A stretch of DNA of 20,304 nucleotides from UBA11612 sp963976395 (lineage in GTDB: Bacteria; Pseudomonadota; Alphaproteobacteria; Rhodospirillales; Rhodospirillaceae): assembly GCA_963976395.1 (NCBI GenBank), contig CAXBLG010000062.1, positions 1 through 20,304 on the forward strand, given 5' to 3'. Both the position numbers and the translations under genes were made by a program. The notes beneath the pieces are model-generated. The model worked only from the letters and a program-made list of their open reading frames with translations, had not been told where the DNA came from and did no database searches. Positions within the stretch are counted from its first letter, which is position 1, and every line of letters starts with the position of its first letter. Positions 1 to 8,363 of the stretch are shown here, piece by piece.

Positions 1-187
1 ATGCAATTCCCTTGCCCATGATCATATCCACGAGCAATGGACTGCATTATTTTTCGACGCTTTCCTGTACAAAGTCAAAACATTACCCGATGTGGAGAAG
101 GTCTTTCCTCGGGGGTGGCGGGTATGGTTAATTACCGCATCGTTTTGACCGGCACCGCGGGTACCTATTCAGCGGATTGGGGGGAAA
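1..187. other. Left-edge non-coding stretch upstream of dctQ
   Basis: I see no convincing gene here. A short plus-strand reading frame from 37 to 222 overlaps the start of dctQ and has no recognisable content. A TTGACC at 145-150 followed 15 bases later by TATTCA at 166-171 could be a weak promoter for dctQM, but the spacing is short and the leader would be only about a dozen bases. The gene to the left of the window is not visible. Confidence 0.4.
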
Positions 188-757
188 TTGACTATTTTAG
201 AGCGGTTTGTACGCGTATCTGACGCCGTGAATCGGCATCTCGGTAACGCAACCGCGTGGCTGACTTTAGGCAGCGTTTTGACCTGTTTTGTCGTCGTGGT
301 GATGCGCTACGCGTTTAATCTGGGCTACACCTGGATGCAGGAGTTTTACGTTTGGCAGCATGCCATCGTATTCATGGTCGGTGCCGGATACACCTCCCTC
401 ATTCGCGGCCACGTCAGCGTGGATGTCCTCTACGTAAAAATGACAGCGCGGCGTAAGGCCTGGGTCGATATTTTTGGAACGGTCGCGTTCCTGATCCCCT
501 GGCTGATTGTGCTCGCCTACACTACCGCGCCCCTCATCCTTTCATCCTGGTCCATCAGTGAGAATTCATCCCAGCCGGGCGGAATGCCGGCAGTTTATTT
601 GTTGAAATCTGTGATCTGGGTATTTTGCGTCGTTGTTGGGCTGCAAGGATTAGCCCTTATTGCCCGTCGCATCTTGTTTTTACGCGGCCATGACATTGAT
701 GCGGGAACACCTCACATGCTGACACCAGAAGATTCCTCAAACATCGGTCGCGCATAA
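188..757 (+). CDS. dctQ: TRAP transporter small membrane subunit DctQ
   Basis: This is the small integral-membrane subunit of a tripartite ATP-independent periplasmic (TRAP) transporter, which partners the large subunit DctM to take up an organic acid driven by an ion gradient. The 189-residue product has four hydrophobic segments, at roughly residues 23-45, 56-75, 92-115 and 136-160, the usual DctQ plan. The segment with LGYTWMQEF, and the loop after the second helix with RGHVSVDVLY, match the family signature of an acidic residue near helix 2 and a charged HVxVD stretch. The start taken is TTG at 188, preceded by a run of G residues that can act as a Shine-Dalgarno site; GTG at 227 is an alternative but would trim the conserved N-terminus. 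The stop overlaps the dctM start by one base (TAATG), so the two are translationally coupled. Confidence 0.88.
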   Translation: MTILERFVRVSDAVNRHLGNATAWLTLGSVLTCFVVVVMRYAFNLGYTWMQEFYVWQHAIVFMVGAGYTSLIRGHVSVDVLYVKMTARRKAWVDIFGTVAFLIPWLIVLAYTTAPLILSSWSISENSSQPGGMPAVYLLKSVIWVFCVVVGLQGLALIARRILFLRGHDIDAGTPHMLTPEDSSNIGRA

Positions 758-2313
758 TGTCACCAGCAGAAATTGGAGAGATTCTCGCGGTCTTGATGTT
801 CGCCGCCACGTTGCTCGGGGTGGTGATAGGTTACTCGGTCGCCTTCACATTGGCCGGCATGGGGCTGATTTTCGCCGGGTTGGGCGTGTGGGCAGGTGTC
901 TATGACCCTGCCATGATGTCCGCCTTGGGCAGCCAGTATCTCGGCACAATGCTGAATGAAACCCTGGTTGCGGTGCCCCTTTTCGTTTTTATGGGGGTTA
1001 CGCTCGAACGCTCAAAAATAGCCGAATCGCTACTCACAACCATGGGAGAACTCTTTGGCACCCTGCGCGGTGGCCTAGGATATTCAGTGGTGATTGTCGG
1101 CGCATTGCTCGCCGCATCCACCGGCATTGTCGGTGCAACCGTTGTGACCATGGGCCTGTTATCGCTGCCGGCGATGACACGCGCGGGATACGACCCCAAG
1201 CTATCCACCGGCACGATTGCCGCTTGCGGTACACTCGGTCAGATTATTCCGCCGTCCACCGTTCTAATTTTTGTCGGCGACATGCTCCAAGGCGCAAATC
1301 AACAAGCGCAAATGGCCATGGGCAACCTTTCCCCCGATCCGGTTTCGGTGGGACAACTGTTTGCCGGCGCGATGCTGCCAGGCATTTTGCTGGTCGGCCT
1401 ATATATGCTTTGGATTTTCTTCAAGTCCGTGGTCGACCCCAAATCCTGTCCACCACTTGAAATGACGGCAGATCAACGCCGAGGATTAGGAGGCCGCGTG
1501 TTATCGGCCTTGTTACCGCCGCTGATCCTGATCGTTGCCGTTCTCGGGTCTATCTTGGCCGGCATTGCCACGCCAACGGAATCCGCATCGGTCGGTGCGG
1601 TTGGCGCATTGCTTCTATCCGCTTACAAGCGCCGACTGACAATGGACATCCTCCAGCAAATCATGCGCTCGACCATGACCATCTCTTCAATGGTTTTTGT
1701 CATTTTGCTGGGCGCGACTGTTTTCAGCTTAACGTTCCGGGGACTAGGCGGAGAAAGCCTCGTCTATAGCGTTCTGGCCGACATCCCCGGCGGAGCAAAC
1801 GGCGCTATCCTCGTCGTCATGCTGCTGGTGTTTGTTCTCGGGTTCTTTTTGGACACGTTCCAGATCATCTTCATTGTCGTTCCCATCGCAGCGCCTGTTC
1901 TGATTCAACTGGGCGTGGATCCGATTTGGCTCGGCGTTATGATCGGTATGAATCTGCAGACGAGCTTCTTAACGCCCCCCTTCGGATTCGCACTGTTTTA
2001 TCTACGCGGCGCCGCCGAAGCATCAATCAAGACGTCTGATATTTACCGGGGAGCCATTCCCTTTGTTGCGCTTCAAGCCGTCGGCATGGTGCTCCTGTGG
2101 TTCTTCCCCTCCATCGCTACAAAATTGCCGGATGTAATCTACAGAGCCGAGGCGAGTCCGGCTGCGATTTCAAGTCCTGCGAATACAAGCCAAAACTCTG
2201 CACCTCCGGCGAATGCCGGATCGGGTGATGACTTCACAGACTTGTTTGGACCACGGAACGAGCGGCGGGTGCCGCCTTCGGACGACTTTAGGGACTTGTT
2301 TCCTGAGCGCTAA
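757..2313 (+). CDS. dctM: TRAP transporter large permease subunit DctM with long C-terminal tail
   Basis: This is the large channel-forming subunit of the TRAP transporter, an inner-membrane protein of about a dozen helices. Family hallmarks are visible: the start region LLGVVIGYSVAFTLAGMG, the motif VPLFVFMGVTLERS, the segment CGTLGQIIPPSTVLIFVGD, the loop GIATPTESASVGAVG, and near the end LQTSFLTPPFGFALFYLRG. DctM proteins usually end within about 430-450 residues, soon after the last helix; this one has 518. The extra 55-60 residues after the final helix (about 445-460) are rich in Ser, Ala, Asn and Pro and then carry two copies of a motif, GDDFTDLF and SDDFRDLF, before the stop. The tail should be flexible; which side of the membrane it lies on depends on the topology. 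The gene is co-transcribed with dctQ and ends at a strong hairpin shared with the convergent dctP. Confidence 0.92.
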   Translation: MSPAEIGEILAVLMFAATLLGVVIGYSVAFTLAGMGLIFAGLGVWAGVYDPAMMSALGSQYLGTMLNETLVAVPLFVFMGVTLERSKIAESLLTTMGELFGTLRGGLGYSVVIVGALLAASTGIVGATVVTMGLLSLPAMTRAGYDPKLSTGTIAACGTLGQIIPPSTVLIFVGDMLQGANQQAQMAMGNLSPDPVSVGQLFAGAMLPGILLVGLYMLWIFFKSVVDPKSCPPLEMTADQRRGLGGRVLSALLPPLILIVAVLGSILAGIATPTESASVGAVGALLLSAYKRRLTMDILQQIMRSTMTISSMVFVILLGATVFSLTFRGLGGESLVYSVLADIPGGANGAILVVMLLVFVLGFFLDTFQIIFIVVPIAAPVLIQLGVDPIWLGVMIGMNLQTSFLTPPFGFALFYLRGAAEASIKTSDIYRGAIPFVALQAVGMVLLWFFPSIATKLPDVIYRAEASPAAISSPANTSQNSAPPANAGSGDDFTDLFGPRNERRVPPSDDFRDLFPER

Positions 2314-2349
2314 GCGGCTTTTGCTCCGGGCATAGTAGTCCTCACGCAG

Positions 2350-2385
2350 AAACGGCCGGCTTGCTGGTAAGCAAGCCGGCCGTTT
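2350..2385. terminator. Bidirectional hairpin terminator between dctM and dctP
   Basis: The arms at 2350-2365 and 2370-2385 are perfect 16-base reverse complements around a four-base loop (GGTA). The stem is GC-rich in the middle and has AAA on one end and TTT on the other, so it can act in both directions for the two convergent genes. The U-tract after the stem is short on either strand. Confidence 0.88.
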
Positions 2386-2403
2386 CGCTGACAATTAGCT
2401 ACT

Positions 2404-3516
2404 TTAGGTGCGGCGGTTAAGCTTGAACGTAAACGGCAAGCTTCTAGCGTTGTAATAGGCCTGCTGACTGACCCGCGTCCAAGGCGTGACCTGCTCGCGG
2501 AAGCCCATAAAATCTTCAATGACTTTGCGAACAATGGTGTCCCCGGACTCGTAAATTTCGTTGAGAACCTCGTTAGCTTTTTCGCCACACGCCATGATGA
2601 CCTCTTCGGGCAGCGGCTTAACAATAACGCCATGTTCCTGCACCAAGGACCGCAGCGCCGGACCTGACTGCGCGTTGTACTCAGCCGTAATATCGGTGTT
2701 GCCGGCCTCCGCGCAGGTCTTAACGATGGCTTTAAGATCTTCCGGCAGAGACGACCACGCCTTTTCGTTGACTGTTAATTGAAGGGCGGGGCCGGGCTCA
2801 TGGTAGCCGTGTGAGTAGTAGTATTTGCAAACTTGGTAGAAGCCTAACGACAAATCGTTATAAGGGCCAACCCACTCGGCGGCATCAATTGCGCCCGACT
2901 GGAGTGCCTGGAAAATTTCACCTCCGGCCAGCTGCACGGACACCGCGCCAAGCTTCTGGAAAATCTTGGACTGATTGCCCGGCGCCCTAAACTTCAAGCC
3001 TTGAAAATCTTCGACGCTGTTAATTTCTTTTCTGAACCACCCCAGCATCTGTGTGCACGTATTGCCTGCCAGAAACGCACGCATCCCGAATGGCGCATAG
3101 AGTTCATCCCACAGTTTCTGACCGTTGCCGTGCAAAATCCAGGCGTTGATCTCGTCGGAGGTCATGCCCCACGGAAACGCGCAGAAAAAGGCACAGGCCT
3201 CTGACTTGTTGAGATGATAGTACGCGGGATCATGGCCCAATTGTGCGGTACCGCTGGAAACCGCATCAAACACACCCAGAGCCGGAACAAGCTCACCGGC
3301 CGAATAGACCTTAATTTTAATCCGCCCGCCGCTGAGTTTCTCAATGTTTTGAGCAATACGTTCTGACCCCGTGCCGATGCCGGGCAAGCCTTTCGGCCAG
3401 GATGTGACCATACGCCATTCGTAAATGCCTTGAGATATGGCAGGCGCGGCAAGTGTGGAAGCCGCTGCGGCCGATCCGGTAACGGCGGCCTTCTTGAGAA
3501 ATGAACGACGTTTCAT
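2404..3516 (-). CDS. dctP: TRAP transporter substrate-binding protein, TakP-like (2-oxoacid type)
   Basis: This is the periplasmic solute-binding component of a TRAP transporter, 370 residues. The N-terminus MKRRSFLKKAAVTGS, followed by an alanine-rich stretch and APAISQ, looks like a Tat-type signal peptide cleaved near residue 29. The mature protein closely follows, from memory, TakP of Rhodobacter sphaeroides, a pyruvate/2-oxobutyrate binder with bound sodium: YSAGELVPAL, GNTCTQMLGWFRKEINSV (about 151-168), the arginine of GLKFRAPG (177) and DAAEWVGPYND (211-221). These hold the Gln, Arg, Glu and Trp that line the ligand and sodium site in that subfamily. The start is ATG with a good AAGGTGAG upstream. 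It is the only binding protein near dctQM although it lies on the other strand, and it follows korB in the same direction after a 91-base gap. The exact substrate (pyruvate, 2-oxobutyrate, lactate or another oxoacid) is inferred. Confidence 0.9.
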   Translation of the reverse strand: MKRRSFLKKAAVTGSAAAASTLAAPAISQGIYEWRMVTSWPKGLPGIGTGSERIAQNIEKLSGGRIKIKVYSAGELVPALGVFDAVSSGTAQLGHDPAYYHLNKSEACAFFCAFPWGMTSDEINAWILHGNGQKLWDELYAPFGMRAFLAGNTCTQMLGWFRKEINSVEDFQGLKFRAPGNQSKIFQKLGAVSVQLAGGEIFQALQSGAIDAAEWVGPYNDLSLGFYQVCKYYYSHGYHEPGPALQLTVNEKAWSSLPEDLKAIVKTCAEAGNTDITAEYNAQSGPALRSLVQEHGVIVKPLPEEVIMACGEKANEVLNEIYESGDTIVRKVIEDFMGFREQVTPWTRVSQQAYYNARSLPFTFKLNRRT

Positions 3517-3607
3517 ATGTATCTCACCTTACTTCGCTTGAACTCATCAAATTGATACCAGGAACATATCACGGATTCCCCGTACACGCCCCTCAATGCA
3601 GAAAGTT

Positions 3608-4630
3608 TTACTCAACGGACCACGTATTTCCGGCGCGCATAAGCTTATCAAGGTCGCCTGCACCGCCGGCAATCGCTTTCTTATTCTGCTCGACAACCGC
3701 TGCGTCATAGGACTGTGCCGGTTCGCAATAAATCACACCCAGAACTTCCGGGAAATCAGGCGGACGAATCGCTGCGAGCAGCCCAGCCAGAACGCGGTTT
3801 GTCTCATCATGAACAAGAATATCCTTCTCGCTCACGCCGTTCTCGCCAATCGTCACCACCTCCAGCTTGAGCGCCTGCGCATTCAGCCGAATGCCTTTGT
3901 TTTTTTCTTTACCAAAAATCAGCGGCTGGCCGTGAACCACGTGCAGCTGCATATCTGCCGCAACGGCCTTCTCGGTAAAGTCGGCAAAGACCGCATCGTT
4001 ATAAACGATGCAGTTTTGAATGATCTCGATAAAGGATGCACCTTTGTGATCGCGCGCACGTGCGAAAAGCTCACCAAGCGGTTTAGCCTGAATATCAATT
4101 CCGCGCGCAATGAAACGGGCGTTACAGCCGAGTGCAAACGTGCAGGCATCGGCCGGACTATCAATACTTCCCATGGGTGTTGATGGTGATTTCTGACCCA
4201 CGCGCGATGTAGGCGAGAACTGCCCCTTGGTTAGCCCATAGACCTCGTTGTTAAACAGCAGAATGTTGAGATCCACGTTCCGGCGCAGGGCATGAAAAAG
4301 ATGATTGCCGCCGATAGAAAGCGCATCACCGTCGCCGGTCACAACCCAGACATCAAGATCAGGCTGCGCAAGCTTAAGTCCGGTTGCAATCGCTGGGGCC
4401 CGGCCATGAATGGTGTGAAATCCGTACGTCGCCATATAATAGGGAAACCGCGATGAGCAACCGATGCCGGACACGAACACGGTTTTTTCCGGGCGCGCAC
4501 CCATGTCGGCCAAAGATTTGTGCATGGCTTTCAAAATGGCGTAGTCGCCGCAGCCGGGGCACCAGCGCACATCCTGGTCGGATGCAAAATCCTTGGCGCT
4601 CAGTTTGTCGGCTTGAACTTGAATATTCAT
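3608..4630 (-). CDS. korB: 2-oxoacid:ferredoxin oxidoreductase beta subunit (KorB-like)
   Basis: This is the thiamine-diphosphate-binding subunit of a two-subunit 2-oxoacid:ferredoxin oxidoreductase, which converts a 2-oxoacid and CoA to acyl-CoA and CO2 while reducing ferredoxin. The product has 340 residues. The N-terminal WCPGCGDY (residues 23-30) holds cysteines expected to bind a 4Fe-4S cluster, and GIGCSSRFPYY follows. The ThDP motif begins at GDGDALSIGGNH and ends with the paired asparagines of NILLFNNEVYGLTKGQ, as expected for the family. The ATG start has GGAGAGG upstream. The gene begins 51 bases after the end of korA and is clearly its operon partner. The preferred substrate is probably 2-oxoglutarate, as in related bacterial KorAB enzymes, but sequence alone does not exclude pyruvate or branched oxoacids. 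Confidence 0.9.
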   Translation of the reverse strand: MNIQVQADKLSAKDFASDQDVRWCPGCGDYAILKAMHKSLADMGARPEKTVFVSGIGCSSRFPYYMATYGFHTIHGRAPAIATGLKLAQPDLDVWVVTGDGDALSIGGNHLFHALRRNVDLNILLFNNEVYGLTKGQFSPTSRVGQKSPSTPMGSIDSPADACTFALGCNARFIARGIDIQAKPLGELFARARDHKGASFIEIIQNCIVYNDAVFADFTEKAVAADMQLHVVHGQPLIFGKEKNKGIRLNAQALKLEVVTIGENGVSEKDILVHDETNRVLAGLLAAIRPPDFPEVLGVIYCEPAQSYDAAVVEQNKKAIAGGAGDLDKLMRAGNTWSVE

Positions 4631-4681
4631 AACTCGTGCCTCTCCGTAAATTCTCGGGAGCGAGCAAACTTGCGTCTGCCG

Positions 4682-6590
4682 TTAAATTCCAAATTGGGAA
4701 CGAATGGCCTCTTCGATTTCGTCGATCTTGAGCGGCTGTCCGGACACCTTAAGCAGTCCGTGTGCATCGACGAGATACTGTCCCTTCAGGAACGTAAGCA
4801 TCTGTCCATTGTTCATTTCGGCCACCAACACTTTGTCGAAGTTTTTCAGAAGCTGTCCAAGATTGCGCGGCAGCGGCCAGATATGCCGAATGTGAATGTG
4901 TGAAACATCATGACCCGCATCGCGCATATTGCTGACCGCGCGATTGATCGGCCCATAGGTCGAGCCCCACCCGACAACCGCGAGCTTCCCTTTGGTTTCG
5001 CCTATTTCAACGCCCTGTTCAGGAATGTCGTCCGCAATGTTGTCGATCTTGGCAAAACGCGTATCTGTCATTTTTTGGTGATTGCCCGGATCGTAAGAGA
5101 TATTGCCGGAGTTATAATCCTTTTCGATGCCGCCAATGCGGTGCGTGAGGCCCGGGGTTCCCGGCACGGCCCAAGCGCGTGCAAGAGTTTTCGGATCACG
5201 GACGAAGGGATGAAACCCTTCCGGATCCTCTGAACTTAACTTTGAACGGCGCGTAATCGCTCATGGCGGGAATGCGCCAGGGCTCTGCGGCATTGGCGAT
5301 ATATCCGTCGGACAAAATCATGACCGGCGTCATGTACTTGGTCGCCAGGCGCACGGCTTCAATCGCGACATCAAAACAATCCCCGGCCGAGCGCGCCGAC
5401 ACGACAGGAATGGGCGCATCACCGTTGCGGCCGAAGACCGCGATGTTAAGGTCGGATTGCTCGGTCTTCGTCGGCAAGCCCGTGGATGGACCTGCGCGCT
5501 GTGTATCAACGATCACCAGCGGTAGTTCTGTCGAAATGGCGAGACCGATCGCTTCGGTTTTAAGCGCGATGCCCGGCCCGGATGAAGCCGTAACGCCAAG
5601 CTTGCCTCCGTAGGATGCGCCGATGGCTGCACAGCATGCGGCAATCTCATCTTCGGCTTGAAAAGTCGTGATTCCAAATTGCTTCATGCGCGCAAGGATG
5701 TGAAGAATCGGCGAGGACGGCGTAATCGGATACGATGCCAACACCATCTCTAGCCCGGCCAACTGCGCACCCGCGGCAAGACCCCACGACAGCGCTTCCG
5801 CGCCGGTGATAAGACGATACGTGCCCGGTTCGAACTTCACCGCCGGCATTTGCACCGGCGCAATATCGCCGGACAATTCGTGGATCTCTCCGTAAGCATG
5901 CCCGGCCTTTAACGCCGCGATGTTGGCTTCACCGATCGGGCTGTCACCAAACTTGCGCGTGATGTAGTTCATCGTCGATGTCGTTTCGCGGTCGTACATC
6001 CACGAAATCAGACCAAGCACCCACAGGTTCTTGGTGCGCAGCGCATCTTTTTGCGAAAGACCAAAAGGCTTGGCGACTTCCAAAGCTTGCGCCGAGACGT
6101 CGATTTCCATGACGCGAAATTCTTTTAACGTCCCATCGGTCCGCGGATCGGCCGTGAAACCCGCGCGCTTAATGTCTTTTTCTTTGAACGCGCCGGAATC
6201 AAGAACAACAAGGCCGCCTTTGCGGAGAGTCTTGTAATTCACGATCAGCGCTGCCGGGTTTAAGGCGACCAGCACATCGGGTTGATCCCCTGCGGTTTTA
6301 ATGACCCGGGAGCCGAAATGAATTTGAAACGCCGATACGCCGTAGGTGGTGCCGGTCGGCGCGCGAATTTCGGCGGGGAAATCGGGAAACGTCGCCAGAG
6401 AGTTTCCGGCAAGGGCCGTTTCTTGAGAAAACTGACTACCCAGCATCTGCACACCGTCGCCGGAGTCACCTGCGAAGCGCACGACAACGGAGTCGAGGTC
6501 AGACTTGGATACGGGCGCGCCCGAAGGCCCGTCCTTGCGACTTTCGTCGGATTGAAGATTCATAGGCTGAGTTACTCCCCCGCGGCTCAC
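4682..6590 (-). CDS. korA: 2-oxoacid:ferredoxin oxidoreductase alpha subunit (KorA-like), interrupted by a single-base frameshift
   Basis: This is the fused gamma-alpha subunit of the KorAB enzyme, about 635 residues if repaired, normal for the family. The N-terminal gamma domain has VVRFAGDSGDGVQMLGSQF. The alpha part has YPITPSSPILHIL, EDEIAACCAAIGASYGGK and QRAGPSTGLPTKTEQSDL. The frame breaks near 5227-5228 (minus strand GAGGATCC): upstream coding ends as a 464-residue product at 5196, while the expected continuation (FHPFVRDPKTLARAWAVPGTPGL, then HRIGG) lies in another frame down to 4682. Removing one G in this run restores a continuous family-like protein reading KFRDPEGF across the junction. 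The start is GTG at 6590 behind AAGGAG; ATG at residue 10 is an alternative. Either a sequencing/assembly error or a true recent mutation explains it; the intact reading on both sides favours error. Confidence 0.85.
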
Positions 6591-6835
6591 GGGGCTCCTT
6601 GTGACCGCGTTCCAAAGCTTAATCTTCGCCCACCATATTAATCAATAAGTGACTACACCATAACCAAAAAGGGCTCTCTGCGGCATCGAGAACCGGGTTC
6701 TGACTCGGCGACGAACTTTCTAGGAGTTATCCCTCAAAATGTGGCGGGTCAACGGCACCCTTGAATGGCTCATTTCGAAAGCCGCAAGAAGCACGCAAAC
6801 CTTCTTTTAATGCCGCCTGAGAGAGATAAATGATC
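6591..6835. promoter_or_regulatory. Intergenic region upstream of korA with a 13-bp palindrome
   Basis: No gene is visible in these 245 bases. The korA-korB-dctP promoter should lie here; an AT-rich stretch near 6635-6670 (TTGATTAATAT on the minus strand) is the likely area but I cannot fix -35 and -10 boxes. A perfect palindrome AGAACCGGGTTCT sits at 6689-6701 and could be an operator. No clear terminator for the converging neighbour's end is seen. Confidence 0.35.
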
Positions 6836-8362
6836 TCAGATACGCGCCGTCCACGCCGCAAGGTCCTTGGCGATTGGACCGATCACCGCTCCCCAGGCTC
6901 CCGGCCCTGATTGTTGATAAAGGCGCATACTGGAATACCAAGGGCTATGGCTAAGCCCATCAAACCAGTACCACAAGCGACCCGCACCCGACGGCGTTAA
7001 GGTCCAGACCGGCACGCCCAGAGCGCCAGCCAAATGAACCGTCGTGTTAGAAACCGATATAACGAGGTCCATGGCCGAGATTTGGGCCGAAAGAGCATCA
7101 ATATCGTTTGAAGCGTCCACATCCGGGTCTAGATGAATGGTCACGCCGTGGCGCTCGGCCGCCCGCGCAAGGGCTTCTTCCACCGGCCCATACTGCAAAC
7201 ACACAAACGTGAGGCCCGGCACCGCCAGAATTGGCCCCCAATCCTCGGCTAAGTCTGTGGATTTAAGAGCGCCAAATCGCTTGCGGGGGCTGCGCCAGGA
7301 CAAGCCCACGACAGGTTTCCCGTCCCCAAGATTATGGTACCGCGCTTTTAAAGCCGCCGCGCGGGCCGGATCGCTTCGGATATAGCCGCTGTTTGGGCGG
7401 AATCCGGACAAATCGGGCCGCAGAATGTCTCCGAGATCACCTAGGGGACACTGAACGTCGATTGTCGCATCGGCTAACATTCCCGGCACAGGTCGCGTGC
7501 GCGGCACCACGGTCACAGCCGGAAATGATCTTTTGAACATGTCCGCAAGGCGCGGTTCACATTCTAAAAAAATGCGCGCGCCCTGGGCCGCAACTTCCAC
7601 AACCAGCCGGACAAATAAAACCTGATCGCCCAGGCCTTGCTCGCCCCAAAGCAAAATCGTTTTTCCGGCAAGCGCCTCTCCCTGCCATCTAGGTTGCGAA
7701 AAAGGATACGCGCCGTCCGCCTTGGAATCAAAGCTCACGGGCTCGGCTTTTGCCCGCCACGCAAAACCAGGCCAGCCGCGCGCGAAATCCATGGCCGCAA
7801 GTCGCAGCGTCGCCAAGTTATAATGCGCCTCGGCAAAGTCGGGCTGCAAAGCAATCGCCTTTTCCCAGGCGACCTCCGCTTCGCCGTTCCGACCCTGATG
7901 GCGCAGTGTTAGTCCAAGGCCGCTCCACGACGGCGCACTGCTCGGTTCCAGTTCAAGCGCCTTGCGCAAAGACTCTTCCGCAGCCGCAGGCCGACCCTGC
8001 CATAACAAGGCCAGTCCGAGATTACAGTGAGCTGCTGCATAGTTCGGATTTAATGCGAGCGCGGCCCGGTTTGCATCAACCGCCGCTGACCAATGTTCTT
8101 GCGCCGCTCGCACTTTGCCCAGATTGTAAGCGAACTCTGCCTGCTTCGGTTTTACCGCAATCGCTCGATCTATCAACTCGGCGGCGTCAGCGTTCTTGCC
8201 GCGCTGATGCAACACAAGACCTAGAAGATGCAAAGCGTCCGCGTTTGACTCATCGCCCCTAAGAACGTCGCGATAAATTTTCTCGGCAGAATTCAGATCG
8301 CCGGCGCGGTGATAGGCAACAGCAGTTTGAAGGGAAGGGAGCGCCAAGGGGCGGGGTCCCAA
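6836..8362 (-). CDS. TPR repeat protein with C-terminal glycosyltransferase-9-like domain
   Basis: The N-terminal half is a tetratricopeptide-repeat array of about five units, with repeated signatures such as LHLLGLVLHQRGKNADAAEL, FAYNLGKVRAAQEHWSAAV, AAHCNLGLALLWQGRPAAAE and AHYNLATLRLAAMDFARGW. The C-terminal half resembles the heptosyltransferase/GT9-type fold, with ILLWGEQGLGDQVLFVRLV, then VGLSWRSPRKRFGALKSTDL, and near the end DLVISVSNTTVHLAGALGVPVW. Proteins of this plan are common in alphaproteobacteria and are thought to act in protein or surface glycosylation; the substrate is unknown. There is no ATG in the early frame. The open frame begins at TTG 8413, immediately after a stop and inside metC; I prefer TTG at 8362, one base after the metC stop (TAAATTG), giving 508 residues and translational coupling. 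No signal peptide is seen, so a cytoplasmic location is likely. Confidence 0.8.
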   Translation of the reverse strand: MGPRPLALPSLQTAVAYHRAGDLNSAEKIYRDVLRGDESNADALHLLGLVLHQRGKNADAAELIDRAIAVKPKQAEFAYNLGKVRAAQEHWSAAVDANRAALALNPNYAAAHCNLGLALLWQGRPAAAEESLRKALELEPSSAPSWSGLGLTLRHQGRNGEAEVAWEKAIALQPDFAEAHYNLATLRLAAMDFARGWPGFAWRAKAEPVSFDSKADGAYPFSQPRWQGEALAGKTILLWGEQGLGDQVLFVRLVVEVAAQGARIFLECEPRLADMFKRSFPAVTVVPRTRPVPGMLADATIDVQCPLGDLGDILRPDLSGFRPNSGYIRSDPARAAALKARYHNLGDGKPVVGLSWRSPRKRFGALKSTDLAEDWGPILAVPGLTFVCLQYGPVEEALARAAERHGVTIHLDPDVDASNDIDALSAQISAMDLVISVSNTTVHLAGALGVPVWTLTPSGAGRLWYWFDGLSHSPWYSSMRLYQQSGPGAWGAVIGPIAKDLAAWTARI

Positions 8363-8363
8363 T

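Noticed and set aside
37..222. Plus-strand reading frame of 61 codons at the left edge
   Set aside because: It overlaps the start of dctQ, has no family features and no clear ribosome-binding site.
3596..4183. Plus-strand 195-codon frame opposite korB
   Set aside because: It is antisense to a strongly conserved enzyme and its translation has no recognisable features; the codon structure belongs to korB.
5196..5240. Programmed frameshift in korA
   Set aside because: There is no slippery heptamer or clear downstream structure that I can see, and related KorA proteins are normally encoded in one frame, so an error or mutation is more likely.
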